Source of the DNA: Candidatus Aminicenantota bacterium
GTDB lineage: Bacteria; Acidobacteriota; Aminicenantia; Aminicenantales; UBA4085
Reading direction: 5' to 3'
Length of the DNA stretch: 45,567 nucleotides
Assembly (NCBI GenBank): GCA_026393895.1
Contig: JAPKZG010000023.1
Location: 1-45,567 of the forward strand
Shown here: one piece after another, positions 25,449 to 33,641 of the stretch
Numbering within the stretch: the first letter of the stretch is position 1
Layout: each line of letters opens with the position of its first letter
Position numbers and translations under genes: made by a program
Notes under the pieces: generated by a model
Told to the model about the DNA's origin: nothing
The model's input: the letters and a program-made list of their open reading frames with translations, nothing else
The model's database searches: none

Positions 25449-26525
25449 TCACTTTAATTCGACGAGATCATACCGATTGGACCCGAGGCCTATTTTCTCG
25501 GCGTAAGAGAACTGCCGGGACCAGTCGATGTCGTACCCTTTCCGGAAAACGTCCGTTCCGCCGGCCCGGCGGAGGACAAGATCGGCCGAAGCGCGGTCGA
25601 CGGCGACCGGGTCGACCGAGGCCAGCAGACCGATGTCGCCGATGAGCGGCGGCTGGGTCCGGGCCATGCAATCGCAATCCTTGGTCACCCGGATCAGGAA
25701 ATTGATAAAAGCGATTTTATTCGGGAACCGTCGGGCGACAAGAAGGGCGTATTCCGCCACCTTCTCCTGGATCCGGAGAGAGTCCTCGTCCCAGCGGATT
25801 TTGACCGCGCCGTATTTACAGGTGACAAGACACTCGCCGCAGCCGGTGCACCGGGCCCCGTCGATCTCGACGCCGTCCGGATTCCGGACGATGGCGGCAG
25901 CCGGGCAATGATCCAGACAGAGGCCGCAATCCCGGCAGGATTTCTTTTGAATCCGGGGATGGACGACCGCGTGCTGATCGAGCTTTCCCGCCCGGGACGC
26001 GCAGCCCATCCCCAGGTTCTTGATGGCCCCTCCGATTCCGGTCTGCACGTGGCCGGTGACATGGGCCAGGCCAAGAAGGGCGTCCGAACGCGCTATCGCC
26101 CCGGCGATTTTCGCCGAGGCGACCCGGCCGCGGCCGCCCCGGGTTTCTCCGTAATCTCCGCCGGAAAGGCCGTCGGCGATGACGATCGGAAGCCCGAGTA
26201 CATCGGGCGTGAACCCATGGCTCCAGGCCAGGCGGATGTGTTCGACGGAATTGGACCGGGGCCCCGTGTAAAGCGTGTTGGAATCGGTCAGAAACGCCCG
26301 GGGCGCCCTCCGGAATATTTCCGCCGCCAGCCCGCGGAGCCAAGCCGATTTGATGTGGCCCGTGTTGCCCTTTTCCCCGAAATGGATTTTCAGGGCGACG
26401 AAATCTTCGGGCGCCAGTTTCTCGACAAATCCGGTCGGAACGAGCACGTCCTTCACCTTCCGGCCGAAAAGGTCGGGAGATTCGGCCCCGTCCGCCCGGA
26501 TGAAAAAGACCCGGCTTTTCTTCAT
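25449..26525 (-). CDS. DUF362 protein with two 4Fe-4S clusters
   Basis: A 358-aa protein. The DUF362 region (about 30-180) has ALKIHFGEKGNTGHIKS and AHVTGHVQTGIGGAIKNLG. A bacterial ferredoxin domain with two CxxCxxCxxxC sets (CRDCGLCLDHCP and CTGCGECLVTC, about 200-240) follows. The C-terminal part resumes with DCDCMARTQPPLIGDIGLLASVDPVAVD. Proteins of this kind are thought to carry electrons; partners are unknown. It starts 7 nt after the aminotransferase gene and is probably in the same operon. Confidence 0.9.
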   Translation of the reverse strand: MKKSRVFFIRADGAESPDLFGRKVKDVLVPTGFVEKLAPEDFVALKIHFGEKGNTGHIKSAWLRGLAAEIFRRAPRAFLTDSNTLYTGPRSNSVEHIRLAWSHGFTPDVLGLPIVIADGLSGGDYGETRGGRGRVASAKIAGAIARSDALLGLAHVTGHVQTGIGGAIKNLGMGCASRAGKLDQHAVVHPRIQKKSCRDCGLCLDHCPAAAIVRNPDGVEIDGARCTGCGECLVTCKYGAVKIRWDEDSLRIQEKVAEYALLVARRFPNKIAFINFLIRVTKDCDCMARTQPPLIGDIGLLASVDPVAVDRASADLVLRRAGGTDVFRKGYDIDWSRQFSYAEKIGLGSNRYDLVELK

Positions 26526-26532
26526 GGCCGTT

Positions 26533-27672
26533 TCATTCCCGGAAAACCGCCGCGGCCGCTTCGACCGCGGCCGCCGGGGCGACGGGTTTGCCCATGGTTT
26601 TCAGCACGTCTCCCATCGCCCCGATCGCCTCCAGCGTTTGGTCCGCCGTCAGATTTCCCATATGCCCCATCCGGAACACCCGGCCCGAGGTCTCGCCCAA
26701 TCCACCGGCCACGGCAAATCCGGCCTCGAGATATTTCGCCCGAAAAACGGCGTCGTCGACGTCGTCGGGATATCGGACGACCGACAGGGTCGAGGCCAGG
26801 AATTCCCGTTCGGTAAACAGGCTGAAGCCGTACGCTTCGAGCCCCGCCCGGATCGCCCGGGCGGTTCGTTCATGCCGGATAAACCGCTTCGTCAAACCTT
26901 CCTCGATCACGATCCGGGCCGCCTCGGCAAAGCTGCGGACTTCGTTGACCGCATGCGTCGAAAAATATTTTTTCGGGTCCTCCATGACCGGGCGCCAGCG
27001 CAGAATATCGGCGTAATAAGCCGGAATCAAGGGGAGACTTTGCCGCTTGGCGATCGCTCTTTGGGAAAAAACATCGACGGCCAGCCCCGGCGGCGCGCCG
27101 AAGCATTTCTGGGCCGCCGTCAGGACGACATCGATCCCCCAATCGTCCATCCGCTCTTCGATCCCCCCCGTCGCACAGACGCCATCGACGATCCAGATCA
27201 GGTCGCATCCCTTCAGGACTTCGGCGTACGCCCGGAGCGGCGCGCAGGCTCCCGTTCCGGTGTCGACATGGGTGACGGCCACGACGCCGTACCGGCGGTC
27301 TTCGAGGGCGGCGCGGAGTTCTTCGGGCCGGACCGCGCTTCCCCAACGGCTGCTGATGACGTCGGCTGCGACGCCGAAGGATTTGCATATCCCGGCCATC
27401 CGCTCCCCGAAATATCCCTGCGACAGGACCAGGACGCGGTCATTTTTGCCGGTTACGTTCAGGAGGGCGACTTCCATGGCCAGCGTCCCGGACCCGGCGA
27501 AAAGAAACGGTTCGCCGTCGGCCGTGAAAAGCGTTTTTTTAAGATTCTCGAGCGCCGATCGAAAATCGGCCGCCAGTTCGGCGCTGACGTGGGACACGGT
27601 CGGCCGGGCCAGGGCGTTCATGACGCGCGGGACGACCGGGCTCGGTCCCGGGATCAACAGCAATGGGTCCAT
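26533..27672 (-). CDS. class V aminotransferase (serine-pyruvate/alanine-glyoxylate type)
   Basis: A 379-aa pyridoxal-phosphate enzyme. LLLIPGPSPVVPRVMNALARP begins the family homology; FLFAGSGTLAMEVALLN is the cofactor phosphate loop; WIVDGVCATGG contains the Asp that contacts the pyridine nitrogen; TAAQKCFGAPPG carries the Schiff-base Lys. The C-terminal GRVFRMGHMGN has the carboxylate-binding Arg. The family includes serine-glyoxylate, alanine-glyoxylate and related aminotransferases (SgaA/PucG); which reaction applies cannot be said. GAGGAG lies 7 nt before the ATG. First gene of a pair with DUF362. Confidence 0.9.
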   Translation of the reverse strand: MDPLLLIPGPSPVVPRVMNALARPTVSHVSAELAADFRSALENLKKTLFTADGEPFLFAGSGTLAMEVALLNVTGKNDRVLVLSQGYFGERMAGICKSFGVAADVISSRWGSAVRPEELRAALEDRRYGVVAVTHVDTGTGACAPLRAYAEVLKGCDLIWIVDGVCATGGIEERMDDWGIDVVLTAAQKCFGAPPGLAVDVFSQRAIAKRQSLPLIPAYYADILRWRPVMEDPKKYFSTHAVNEVRSFAEAARIVIEEGLTKRFIRHERTARAIRAGLEAYGFSLFTEREFLASTLSVVRYPDDVDDAVFRAKYLEAGFAVAGGLGETSGRVFRMGHMGNLTADQTLEAIGAMGDVLKTMGKPVAPAAAVEAAAAVFRE

Positions 27673-27747
27673 TAAGACGACTCCTCGCCGGGCGTTACTC
27701 CGCTATTTTCCTCAAAGGGTCGAACGGAATCAAGGCTCTTCCCATGC

Positions 27748-27777
27748 TTGCGCCCTTACCGGGCAATTTGTTATAAT
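27748..27777 (+). promoter_or_regulatory. extended -10 promoter of the small membrane protein operon
   Basis: TTGCGC (27748-27753), an 18-nt spacer ending in TGT, then TATAAT (27772-27777): an extended -10. The predicted start near 27784 gives a 33-nt leader with a strong ribosome site. Confidence 0.6.
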
Positions 27778-27816
27778 TGAACAGGTAGGGATATCGTTTA
27801 GAAAGGGAGGACCTTC

Positions 27817-28059
27817 ATGGGCAAAATCCTCGCGGTTCTCGGCGGCTTGATCGCCATGGCCGGCGGCGTAGCTTTAGTCGCTTTTGTTTGGTGGGTGCCG
27901 TTCAAAATTCTCATCAAAGGCTTCATTCCTCCCGTTCTTTTCTTCGGCGGATTGATCGCCTTGATCGCTGGCTTAAGCAGCTTCAAGGATGCCGCCCGGG
28001 CCAAGAAACTCGAAGCCGAATTGAAGGAAGACGAGAAGAAAGCGGCCTCGAAGGCCTGA
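27817..28059 (+). CDS. small two-helix membrane protein
   Basis: An 80-aa protein with two hydrophobic helices (about 4-27 and 35-54: LAVLGGLIAMAGGVALVAF and FIPPVLFFGGLIALIAGL) and a charged C-terminal helix rich in Lys and Glu. GGGAGG precedes the ATG. No family recognised. It stands ahead of the NTF2-like/sensor-kinase pair and may share their transcript. Confidence 0.75.
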   Translation: MGKILAVLGGLIAMAGGVALVAFVWWVPFKILIKGFIPPVLFFGGLIALIAGLSSFKDAARAKKLEAELKEDEKKAASKA

Positions 28060-28086
28060 ACGGGAGCGGCCCGCTCTCAGCCCCGC

Positions 28087-28638
28087 TTGATTCATCTCGG
28101 GCTGGTTCTTTTTTCCTTCGCCCTGTCCCTGGTTTCCTCGGCGACGACGGAGATCGAACAGGCTTTCCTCCGGAACGACCCTAACGTTCTGAAATCCCTG
28201 CTGGAAACCGGGTCGTTCCTCAATGTTTCGTTTTCCAGCCCGGTTGCGTTTTCCGATCTTCTTTCGGACGAACAAACCGTCTTCTGGTTCCAAAAATTTT
28301 TCCGTTCCTATCGAACCCTGGGATTTTATCCCGAGGGAACGGCTTGGCAATCGCTCGACCACGGTTCCTTCATTTTCAAAGCCCGATGGGAAGTCCAGAC
28401 GCGGGACCGGCGGCCGGTCGCCTTTGATGTCTTGTTCCTGATCCGGGGCGGACCTTTCCGCCGGGACGTTCGCCGCGCTGACGCCGGCGGCTCTGGTCCC
28501 GGCTTTGCGGGGGACAGTCGCCATGCTAAGGCAAACGGCTCTGGTCCCGGCTTTGCGGGGGACGTTCGCCGCGCGGACGCCGGCGGCTCACGACAAGGAT
28601 TCTGGACCATCCTCCAGATCCGGGCGGAGCGACGGTGA
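28087..28638 (+). CDS. exported NTF2-like (DUF4783-like) protein with internal 16-residue repeats
   Basis: A 183-aa protein. The only start open to it is TTG at 28087, since an in-frame TGA lies 30 nt upstream; a signal peptide follows (LGLVLFSFALSLVSS). The body is of NTF2-like/DUF4783 type: EIEQAFLRNDPNVLKSLLE, FWFQKFFRSY and FDVLFLIRGG. The final strand is GFWTILQIRAE. Between RGG and the final strand, where relatives have a short turn, sit three 16-residue tandem repeats (GDVRRADAGGSGPGFA and variants) encoded by a 48-bp DNA repeat. They keep the frame. The stop overlaps the GTG of the sensor kinase (GTGA), so the protein may be linked to the kinase's input. Confidence 0.72.
   Translation: MIHLGLVLFSFALSLVSSATTEIEQAFLRNDPNVLKSLLETGSFLNVSFSSPVAFSDLLSDEQTVFWFQKFFRSYRTLGFYPEGTAWQSLDHGSFIFKARWEVQTRDRRPVAFDVLFLIRGGPFRRDVRRADAGGSGPGFAGDSRHAKANGSGPGFAGDVRRADAGGSRQGFWTILQIRAERR
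28463..28590 (+). repeat. 48-bp tandem repeat, 2.7 copies, inside a coding sequence
   Basis: Units start with GGGAC at 28463, 28511 and 28559 (period exactly 48). Units 1 and 3 agree nearly base for base over their first 31 bases; unit 2 differs in the first half. Each full unit contains GGTCCCGG...GCGGGGGAC, able to fold into a hairpin. The period is a multiple of three, so the reading frame is kept. Confidence 0.85.
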
Positions 28639-31600
28639 AGCGCAAGTCTTTTTACCCAGCCGTCGCCGCCGCAGCCCTGGCCGTCGTCGGCGGACTTTTC
28701 GCCTTGATCCTGCCGCGCCCCGTCATTTCCGGCAACGCGGAAAAGAACCTCGACATCCTGAGAAACAAGGCTCGCTTGATTCAGCGATCTTACGCCGCTC
28801 TGGCCAGCGAACAGGAACAGACGCTCGACCGCCTAACCCGGGGTTCGTTTCCAAAAACCGCCGCCGAGCAGTTTTCTCTGTTCAAGTCCATCGGCCTGGA
28901 CCCCGAAACCGAAGGCGTCGCTCTTTATGATTCGGCGAAAAAACTCCGCCTCTGGCTTGGCCGGGCCGTCAACCTCGAAACCGTATTTTCGGGAACATCG
29001 CCGCCGTTGACGCCGTCGTTCCGGCCGAAACAGATCGTCGTCCGGGATCGAGCCTCGTCCGTTCTTTCCCTTCTCGTCCGGCTCGAATCCGGCGATGTCC
29101 TGGTGATGCATCACCTCCTGGCCTTCACCCCCGAGTTCCAGTCCCCTTACCTGGATGAATACGGATTCCTCCCCGTCCGCGTCCGGCGCAACGCGGTCAT
29201 CGATTACTGGGATTTCCGGGAGGACTTGTCCTCCTTCGAACGGCTTTTCTCCGGACATCAGGATGAATTCATCGCCACGCCGCGTTCGCCCGACGAAGTT
29301 CCCTCCCTTTTATTCCCTCTAAGGACGTCCGAAGGACGCATCACCGCAACGGTCAACCTGCGCTCTCCGTCACCGGCTTCCCGACGCCTTGCGCTCCGCG
29401 AAGCCCTGGCCTTTTCCGCTCTGGCCGCCCTGGCCGCAGCCCTTTTCCTTTTTCTTATCGGTTGTCTGTTCGTTTCCGCGTTTTTTCGCGATCGCCGGCC
29501 TGAATCCGCGGCAATCTTCTTTTTCTCCCTGACGGCCTTCCGGGCCGTCTTCTTTCCCCTCAGCCGACTCGGGCCCGCCGTTTCTTCGCCGCTTTTCTCT
29601 CCCGACCGGGCCGGATTCGCGTCCTGGGGAGGTCTGACCCGTTCCCCGTTCGAAATTTTTCTAACGGCGCTCACCTTGTTTGGTCTGTCGGCCGGGTTGA
29701 CTCATTTTCTTTCCGGCCGCGCCGGTTCGTCCCGATCGCGGTGGACGCTTTGGAACATCTCCCGCCTCCTCTGCCCCCCTCTCCTGATCGCCGGATGCAT
29801 CTGGGGGATCGAACGCCTGGTGTTCAACTCCAACATCCATCTGCTTCGATTCGTCCCGACGGTCCCGTTCTTCCTTCTTCATGCGGCGATTTTCCTCCTT
29901 TTGGCCGCGACCGCCGTCCCGGCCTTCGTTATCGTAAAAAAAACGTTTGACCACGGGCGGCTTCCGGCCTGGTCGATTCCGGCATATGCCGTCGTTTCGG
30001 CCCTCCTGCTCATAGCCTTCCGGCCTTCGACGCCGATCCGCGCCCTGATTCCGGCGGCCGCCTTGGGTTTCACGGCCGCCGGAGCTTCGCTTTCGAAACG
30101 CCAATGGAGGAAGGCCGCGGCCGTCTTCGCCGTCCTCGCCGTATCGGCGGGCAGCTACGGTTCGATCCGGCAGGCGACCGTCGCCAAGTCGCGCGCCCTG
30201 GCCCGGGGATTCCTTCGCGAAACGGTCGAGACCCGCGATTCCTGGGCGCGATTTCTGCTCGACGAATCGATGCGCTCGTTGGCCCGGTCGAGAAGGGACA
30301 TTGTCCGCTTTCTTCGTCAGCGGCCGGATTCCCCCGACCTGGCCCGCCGGCTCTGGAACGATACTCTGGCCGCACGGTTCAACTGGTATTCGGGGCTCGA
30401 AATCCATGATCCCGAAGGGACGATCCTCTCCCGGTTCGCCCTCAACGTCCCGAAAATATTCCGGCTGACGGCCGACCTTCCTCTCTCGGCCGAAGGAAGC
30501 GTCGTCCGCCTGCCCCTGCCGTTCATGGGTAAAACGGAGGAATTCCTCATCGGCTATCGGGATTGGGTCGAGGACGGCGATCACCTGGGGCGGACGATTC
30601 TTTACGTTTCCCTGGATGACGCCCTGTTGCCTTTTCTCTATTCGGCCAATCCCTATTTCGAACTTCTGCGCTCGAATGCGCTGCCATCGCTCGTTCAATT
30701 CGATTTTCACTTCGCGATTTTCAATGCCGCCGGAGGCATCATTTTCAATCCCAGCCGTCTTTCCACCGGTCTTCCCGCTTCTCTCCTGAGACTGCCGTCC
30801 CTGGACGGACCGGGGTTGTGGTCCGAACTTCAGGACAAGGGCGAACGTTTCGATCTTTACGCGTTCCGCCACAAAGATCGGATCTGCGCAATCTTGACGC
30901 CGCAGCCGACCGTTATCGGGCTGACCGTGGAATATTTCAAATACGCCGTCTTGACGGCCGCCTTTTTCGCCCTGTTCCTTTTCGGGCGATGGCTCGTTTC
31001 CGCGCATCGGGGCCGGCCTCGGCCCCTGTGGTCGTTCGCCGACCGGGTTTATATCTCTTTTACCGCCGTCGCCCTGGTCCCGCTTCTCCTGTTCGCCTTT
31101 TTTTCCCCGCAATTTTTCAAACGGGTGTTTGCCCAGCAATTCATCCGCAAGGCCGAGATTCACGCCACCCTCGCCCGAAACGTCATGGACGATTTCATTT
31201 ATCTCCAGCGGGAGGAAGATAAAGACGTCGAAACACCCCCCGAAGACCTCGTGCTTTGGATCTCCGCAACCACCGCCAACGACGTCAACCTCTACCGGGA
31301 CGGCCGGCTCATCTCGTCCAGCCGGCGGGAATTGTTCGACGCGGGAATTCTCCCCGAACTCCTCGACGGCGAAATCTATTTTCGGATTGAATTTGAAAAC
31401 CACCCGTATTACGCCCAGACCCAGAGGTTGGGATCGTTTTCCTACCAAACGCTGACAGTTCCCTACACGGCCGTCGACCCGCCGCTTCTTCTGTCCCTGC
31501 CCTTTCCGTTCGAACAACAAGAAATCTCCGCCGCCGGCCGGGAACTGTTTGAATTCCTCGTGTTCATCGGGATCTTCTTCGTCGGAATCGTCCTGCTTCT

Positions 31601-32462
31601 CGCCCGCGGCATCGGAGCGATGATCGTAACCCCCGTCCGCCGCCTGCTGGCCGGGACGCGGGAGGCGGCCCTGGGCAATCTCGAATTCGAGGTTGAATAC
31701 CGCGGACGCGACGAGATGAAAACGCTCGTCGACGGGTTCAACGGCATGATCCGCAGCCTTAAAAATCACCAGCATGAGATGGCCGATTTGGGCCGCAAGG
31801 CGGCCTGGGCGGACATGGCCCGGAAAGTGGCCCATGAAGTCAAAAACCCCCTGACCCCGATCCAGCTTTCGGCCGAACATCTTCTCCACGTCTGGGAGGA
31901 CCGCCGGTCGGACTTCGAACCAGCCTTGAAGGAATCCATCTCCTATATCGTCGGCGAAGTCGAAAACCTCCGCCGACTCGCCCAGGAGTTTTTGGACCTG
32001 TCGAAATCCGCGGTGCTGAACAAGCAAGCCGTATCGCTCGATGACATCCTGGCCGAAACCGTCGGCCCGTATCGAAAACTCCTTTCTGACCGCCTCACGT
32101 TCGTGACCTCGATCGAGCCCGGGCTCCGGTTCGAAGGAGACCGGGGAAAGCTCAAGATCGCCTTCCGCAACCTGATGATCAACGCGATCGAGTCCATCCG
32201 CAACCAGGGGGAAATTCGGGTGGAGGCCCGCCGGTCCGGCGATCGGTACCTGATCGTCATCGCCGACAGCGGCAGCGGGATGGACCCGGAGATTGCCGGG
32301 CGGATTTTCGAACCCTATTTTTCAACCAAGCTCGCCGGGACCGGGCTGGGGCTTCCGATCACCAAAAAGATCGTTGAGGACCACGGAGGGGCGATCCGGA
32401 TCCAAAGCGAACCGCGCCGCGGGACCGCCGTCACGATCGATTTGCCGGCTCCGTCTGCGTAA
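28635..32462 (+). CDS. very large NtrY-like sensor histidine kinase
   Basis: A 1275-aa kinase with a GTG start, overlapping the stop of the preceding gene as GTGA. The N-terminal 960 residues hold about 11 membrane helices and two large extracytoplasmic segments, one near 40-250 and one near 510-760. A last helix (FLVFIGIFFVGIVLLLARG) leads to a HAMP domain (about 995-1050, TPVRRLLAGTREAALGNLEFEV). HisKA: KVAHEVKNPLTPIQLSAEHLL with phospho-acceptor His1067. ATPase: NLMINAIES (N box), DSGSGMD (G1), FEPYFSTK (F) and GTGLGLPITKKI (G2). The H box and HAMP resemble NtrY, but the N-terminus is far larger than the usual 700-750 aa total. No response regulator gene lies in the window. Confidence 0.92.
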   Translation: MKRKSFYPAVAAAALAVVGGLFALILPRPVISGNAEKNLDILRNKARLIQRSYAALASEQEQTLDRLTRGSFPKTAAEQFSLFKSIGLDPETEGVALYDSAKKLRLWLGRAVNLETVFSGTSPPLTPSFRPKQIVVRDRASSVLSLLVRLESGDVLVMHHLLAFTPEFQSPYLDEYGFLPVRVRRNAVIDYWDFREDLSSFERLFSGHQDEFIATPRSPDEVPSLLFPLRTSEGRITATVNLRSPSPASRRLALREALAFSALAALAAALFLFLIGCLFVSAFFRDRRPESAAIFFFSLTAFRAVFFPLSRLGPAVSSPLFSPDRAGFASWGGLTRSPFEIFLTALTLFGLSAGLTHFLSGRAGSSRSRWTLWNISRLLCPPLLIAGCIWGIERLVFNSNIHLLRFVPTVPFFLLHAAIFLLLAATAVPAFVIVKKTFDHGRLPAWSIPAYAVVSALLLIAFRPSTPIRALIPAAALGFTAAGASLSKRQWRKAAAVFAVLAVSAGSYGSIRQATVAKSRALARGFLRETVETRDSWARFLLDESMRSLARSRRDIVRFLRQRPDSPDLARRLWNDTLAARFNWYSGLEIHDPEGTILSRFALNVPKIFRLTADLPLSAEGSVVRLPLPFMGKTEEFLIGYRDWVEDGDHLGRTILYVSLDDALLPFLYSANPYFELLRSNALPSLVQFDFHFAIFNAAGGIIFNPSRLSTGLPASLLRLPSLDGPGLWSELQDKGERFDLYAFRHKDRICAILTPQPTVIGLTVEYFKYAVLTAAFFALFLFGRWLVSAHRGRPRPLWSFADRVYISFTAVALVPLLLFAFFSPQFFKRVFAQQFIRKAEIHATLARNVMDDFIYLQREEDKDVETPPEDLVLWISATTANDVNLYRDGRLISSSRRELFDAGILPELLDGEIYFRIEFENHPYYAQTQRLGSFSYQTLTVPYTAVDPPLLLSLPFPFEQQEISAAGRELFEFLVFIGIFFVGIVLLLARGIGAMIVTPVRRLLAGTREAALGNLEFEVEYRGRDEMKTLVDGFNGMIRSLKNHQHEMADLGRKAAWADMARKVAHEVKNPLTPIQLSAEHLLHVWEDRRSDFEPALKESISYIVGEVENLRRLAQEFLDLSKSAVLNKQAVSLDDILAETVGPYRKLLSDRLTFVTSIEPGLRFEGDRGKLKIAFRNLMINAIESIRNQGEIRVEARRSGDRYLIVIADSGSGMDPEIAGRIFEPYFSTKLAGTGLGLPITKKIVEDHGGAIRIQSEPRRGTAVTIDLPAPSA

Positions 32463-32529
32463 CCGTTTCGTCCCGATCCGGCCTCATCCTCTCTGGATAT
32501 TTCCGCCCGTCTATGGAAGAATAACGGTC

Positions 32530-33063
32530 ATGAGCAAGATCCTGGTCGCATATTTCAGCCGGACCGGCAACACCAAGATGGTTGCCGAATCGATCCATCA
32601 GGCCCTCGACGGCGATCGGACCCTGTGGCCGATCGACAAGGCCGGATCCCTGGACGATTTCGATCTGATTTTCATCGGCTTTCCCGTGCAATCGCACAGC
32701 GTCCCCTATCCCGTCGAACAATTCCTGAAATCCCTTCCCGCCGGGATGAAGATCGCTCTTTTCAGCACCCACGGAGCGTTTCCCCAACACCCGATGGCCC
32801 AGGAAGCTTTGGAATATGCCGCCGTATTAACCGGCCATTGCCGGCTTCTCGGAACATTCCATTGCCGGGGAAAACTCTCGCTGCCGGCCCTGGAAGCCTT
32901 CGCCCATTCGCCCGAACATCAGGAATGGACGAACATGGTTCCTTCGGCCGCCTCCCACCCCGATACCCACGACCTGGCCGAAGCCGGAATATTCGCCCGC
33001 CACATGAAAGCCCGGAGCGCGGAATCGGGAGAGCCATCCCGGATCAAAACGGGCCGGTCATGA
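32530..33063 (+). CDS. flavodoxin-like protein
   Basis: A 177-aa protein. ILVAYFSRTGNTKMVAESI is the FMN phosphate loop (S/T-x-T-G-N-T), followed by FDLIFIGFPVQSHSVPYPVEQFL and IALFSTHGAF, the flavin-facing loops of flavodoxins. The C-terminal third (CRGKLSLPALEAFAHSPEHQ) matches the flavodoxin family protein type that carries electrons or reduces small substrates. The ATG at 32530 begins the homology; in-frame sequence upstream belongs to the kinase 3' end. It overlaps the next gene by 4 nt. Confidence 0.88.
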   Translation: MSKILVAYFSRTGNTKMVAESIHQALDGDRTLWPIDKAGSLDDFDLIFIGFPVQSHSVPYPVEQFLKSLPAGMKIALFSTHGAFPQHPMAQEALEYAAVLTGHCRLLGTFHCRGKLSLPALEAFAHSPEHQEWTNMVPSAASHPDTHDLAEAGIFARHMKARSAESGEPSRIKTGRS

Positions 33064-33323
33064 TGAGATTCATTTTCTTCTGTCTGCTGGCGTACCTCGT
33101 TTACCGTCTGATTTCTTTTTGGCAAAGACTCGGCCGGCCGGCGTCATCGGGGTCTCCGCAAACTCCTCCGGTCCGTTCCGGGAACATGGTCAAGGACGAA
33201 GTCTGCCAGACCTATTTTCCCCAGGAAAACGCCCTGCGCGAGATCATCGACGGCGAAGAACGGTTTTTCTGCTCGCCGGAATGCCGGCGGAAGTGCTTGG
33301 AAGAGCGGAACAAAAGCCGCTGA
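33060..33323 (+). CDS. small membrane-anchored Cys-rich protein (PP0621-like)
   Basis: An 87-aa protein whose ATG overlaps the flavodoxin stop (ATGA). One N-terminal membrane helix (about 3-20, FIFFCLLAYLVYRLI) is followed by a Pro/Ser spacer. A C-terminal domain has Cys49 (DEVCQTYFPQENAL) and FFCSPECRRKC with Cys71, Cys75 and Cys79. This Cys set is the kind that binds zinc or another metal in small TRASH/PP0621-like domains. It may work with the flavodoxin through coupled expression. No partner is known. Confidence 0.72.
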   Translation: MMRFIFFCLLAYLVYRLISFWQRLGRPASSGSPQTPPVRSGNMVKDEVCQTYFPQENALREIIDGEERFFCSPECRRKCLEERNKSR

Positions 33324-33334
33324 AGTTCCAGAAA

Positions 33335-33616
33335 TCACCCGGTCGGGACGATTTGAAAATCGGGGAATTCCCCCGTGGCTTCATCCCACCGGACATCGAC
33401 ATCCTCCACCCGGGCCATCCGAGGACCACGCCGGAGCCGTTCGATGAAAATTTCCAGAACGGCGCGCTCCCCCTCGACCAGGACTTCGACCCGGCCGTCC
33501 CTCCGGTTCCGCACCCATCCCCGCAGGCCCGACCGCGCCGCTTCCCGATCGACAAACCAGCGGAAGGAAACTCCCTGGACGCCGCCACGGATGAAGGCGT
33601 GCAATCGCTCGTTCAT
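33335..33616 (-). CDS. acylphosphatase
   Basis: A 93-aa enzyme that hydrolyses acyl phosphates. The ATG at 33616 begins MNERLHAFIRGGVQGVSFRWF, with the phosphate loop and catalytic Arg19 (GVQGVSFR). GWVRNRRDGRVEVLVEGE supplies catalytic Asn37. Length equals the usual 90-95 aa. Codons upstream in the same frame belong to the guaA remnant read out of frame. Convergent with the small Cys-rich gene. Confidence 0.94.
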   Translation of the reverse strand: MNERLHAFIRGGVQGVSFRWFVDREAARSGLRGWVRNRRDGRVEVLVEGERAVLEIFIERLRRGPRMARVEDVDVRWDEATGEFPDFQIVPTG

Positions 33617-33641
33617 GGGACGGACGGCCGGCCCGCCGCGA

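Noticed and set aside
29661..32027. A 788-codon open frame on the minus strand
   Set aside because: Antisense shadow of the sensor kinase; no recognisable motif and shadow-like composition.
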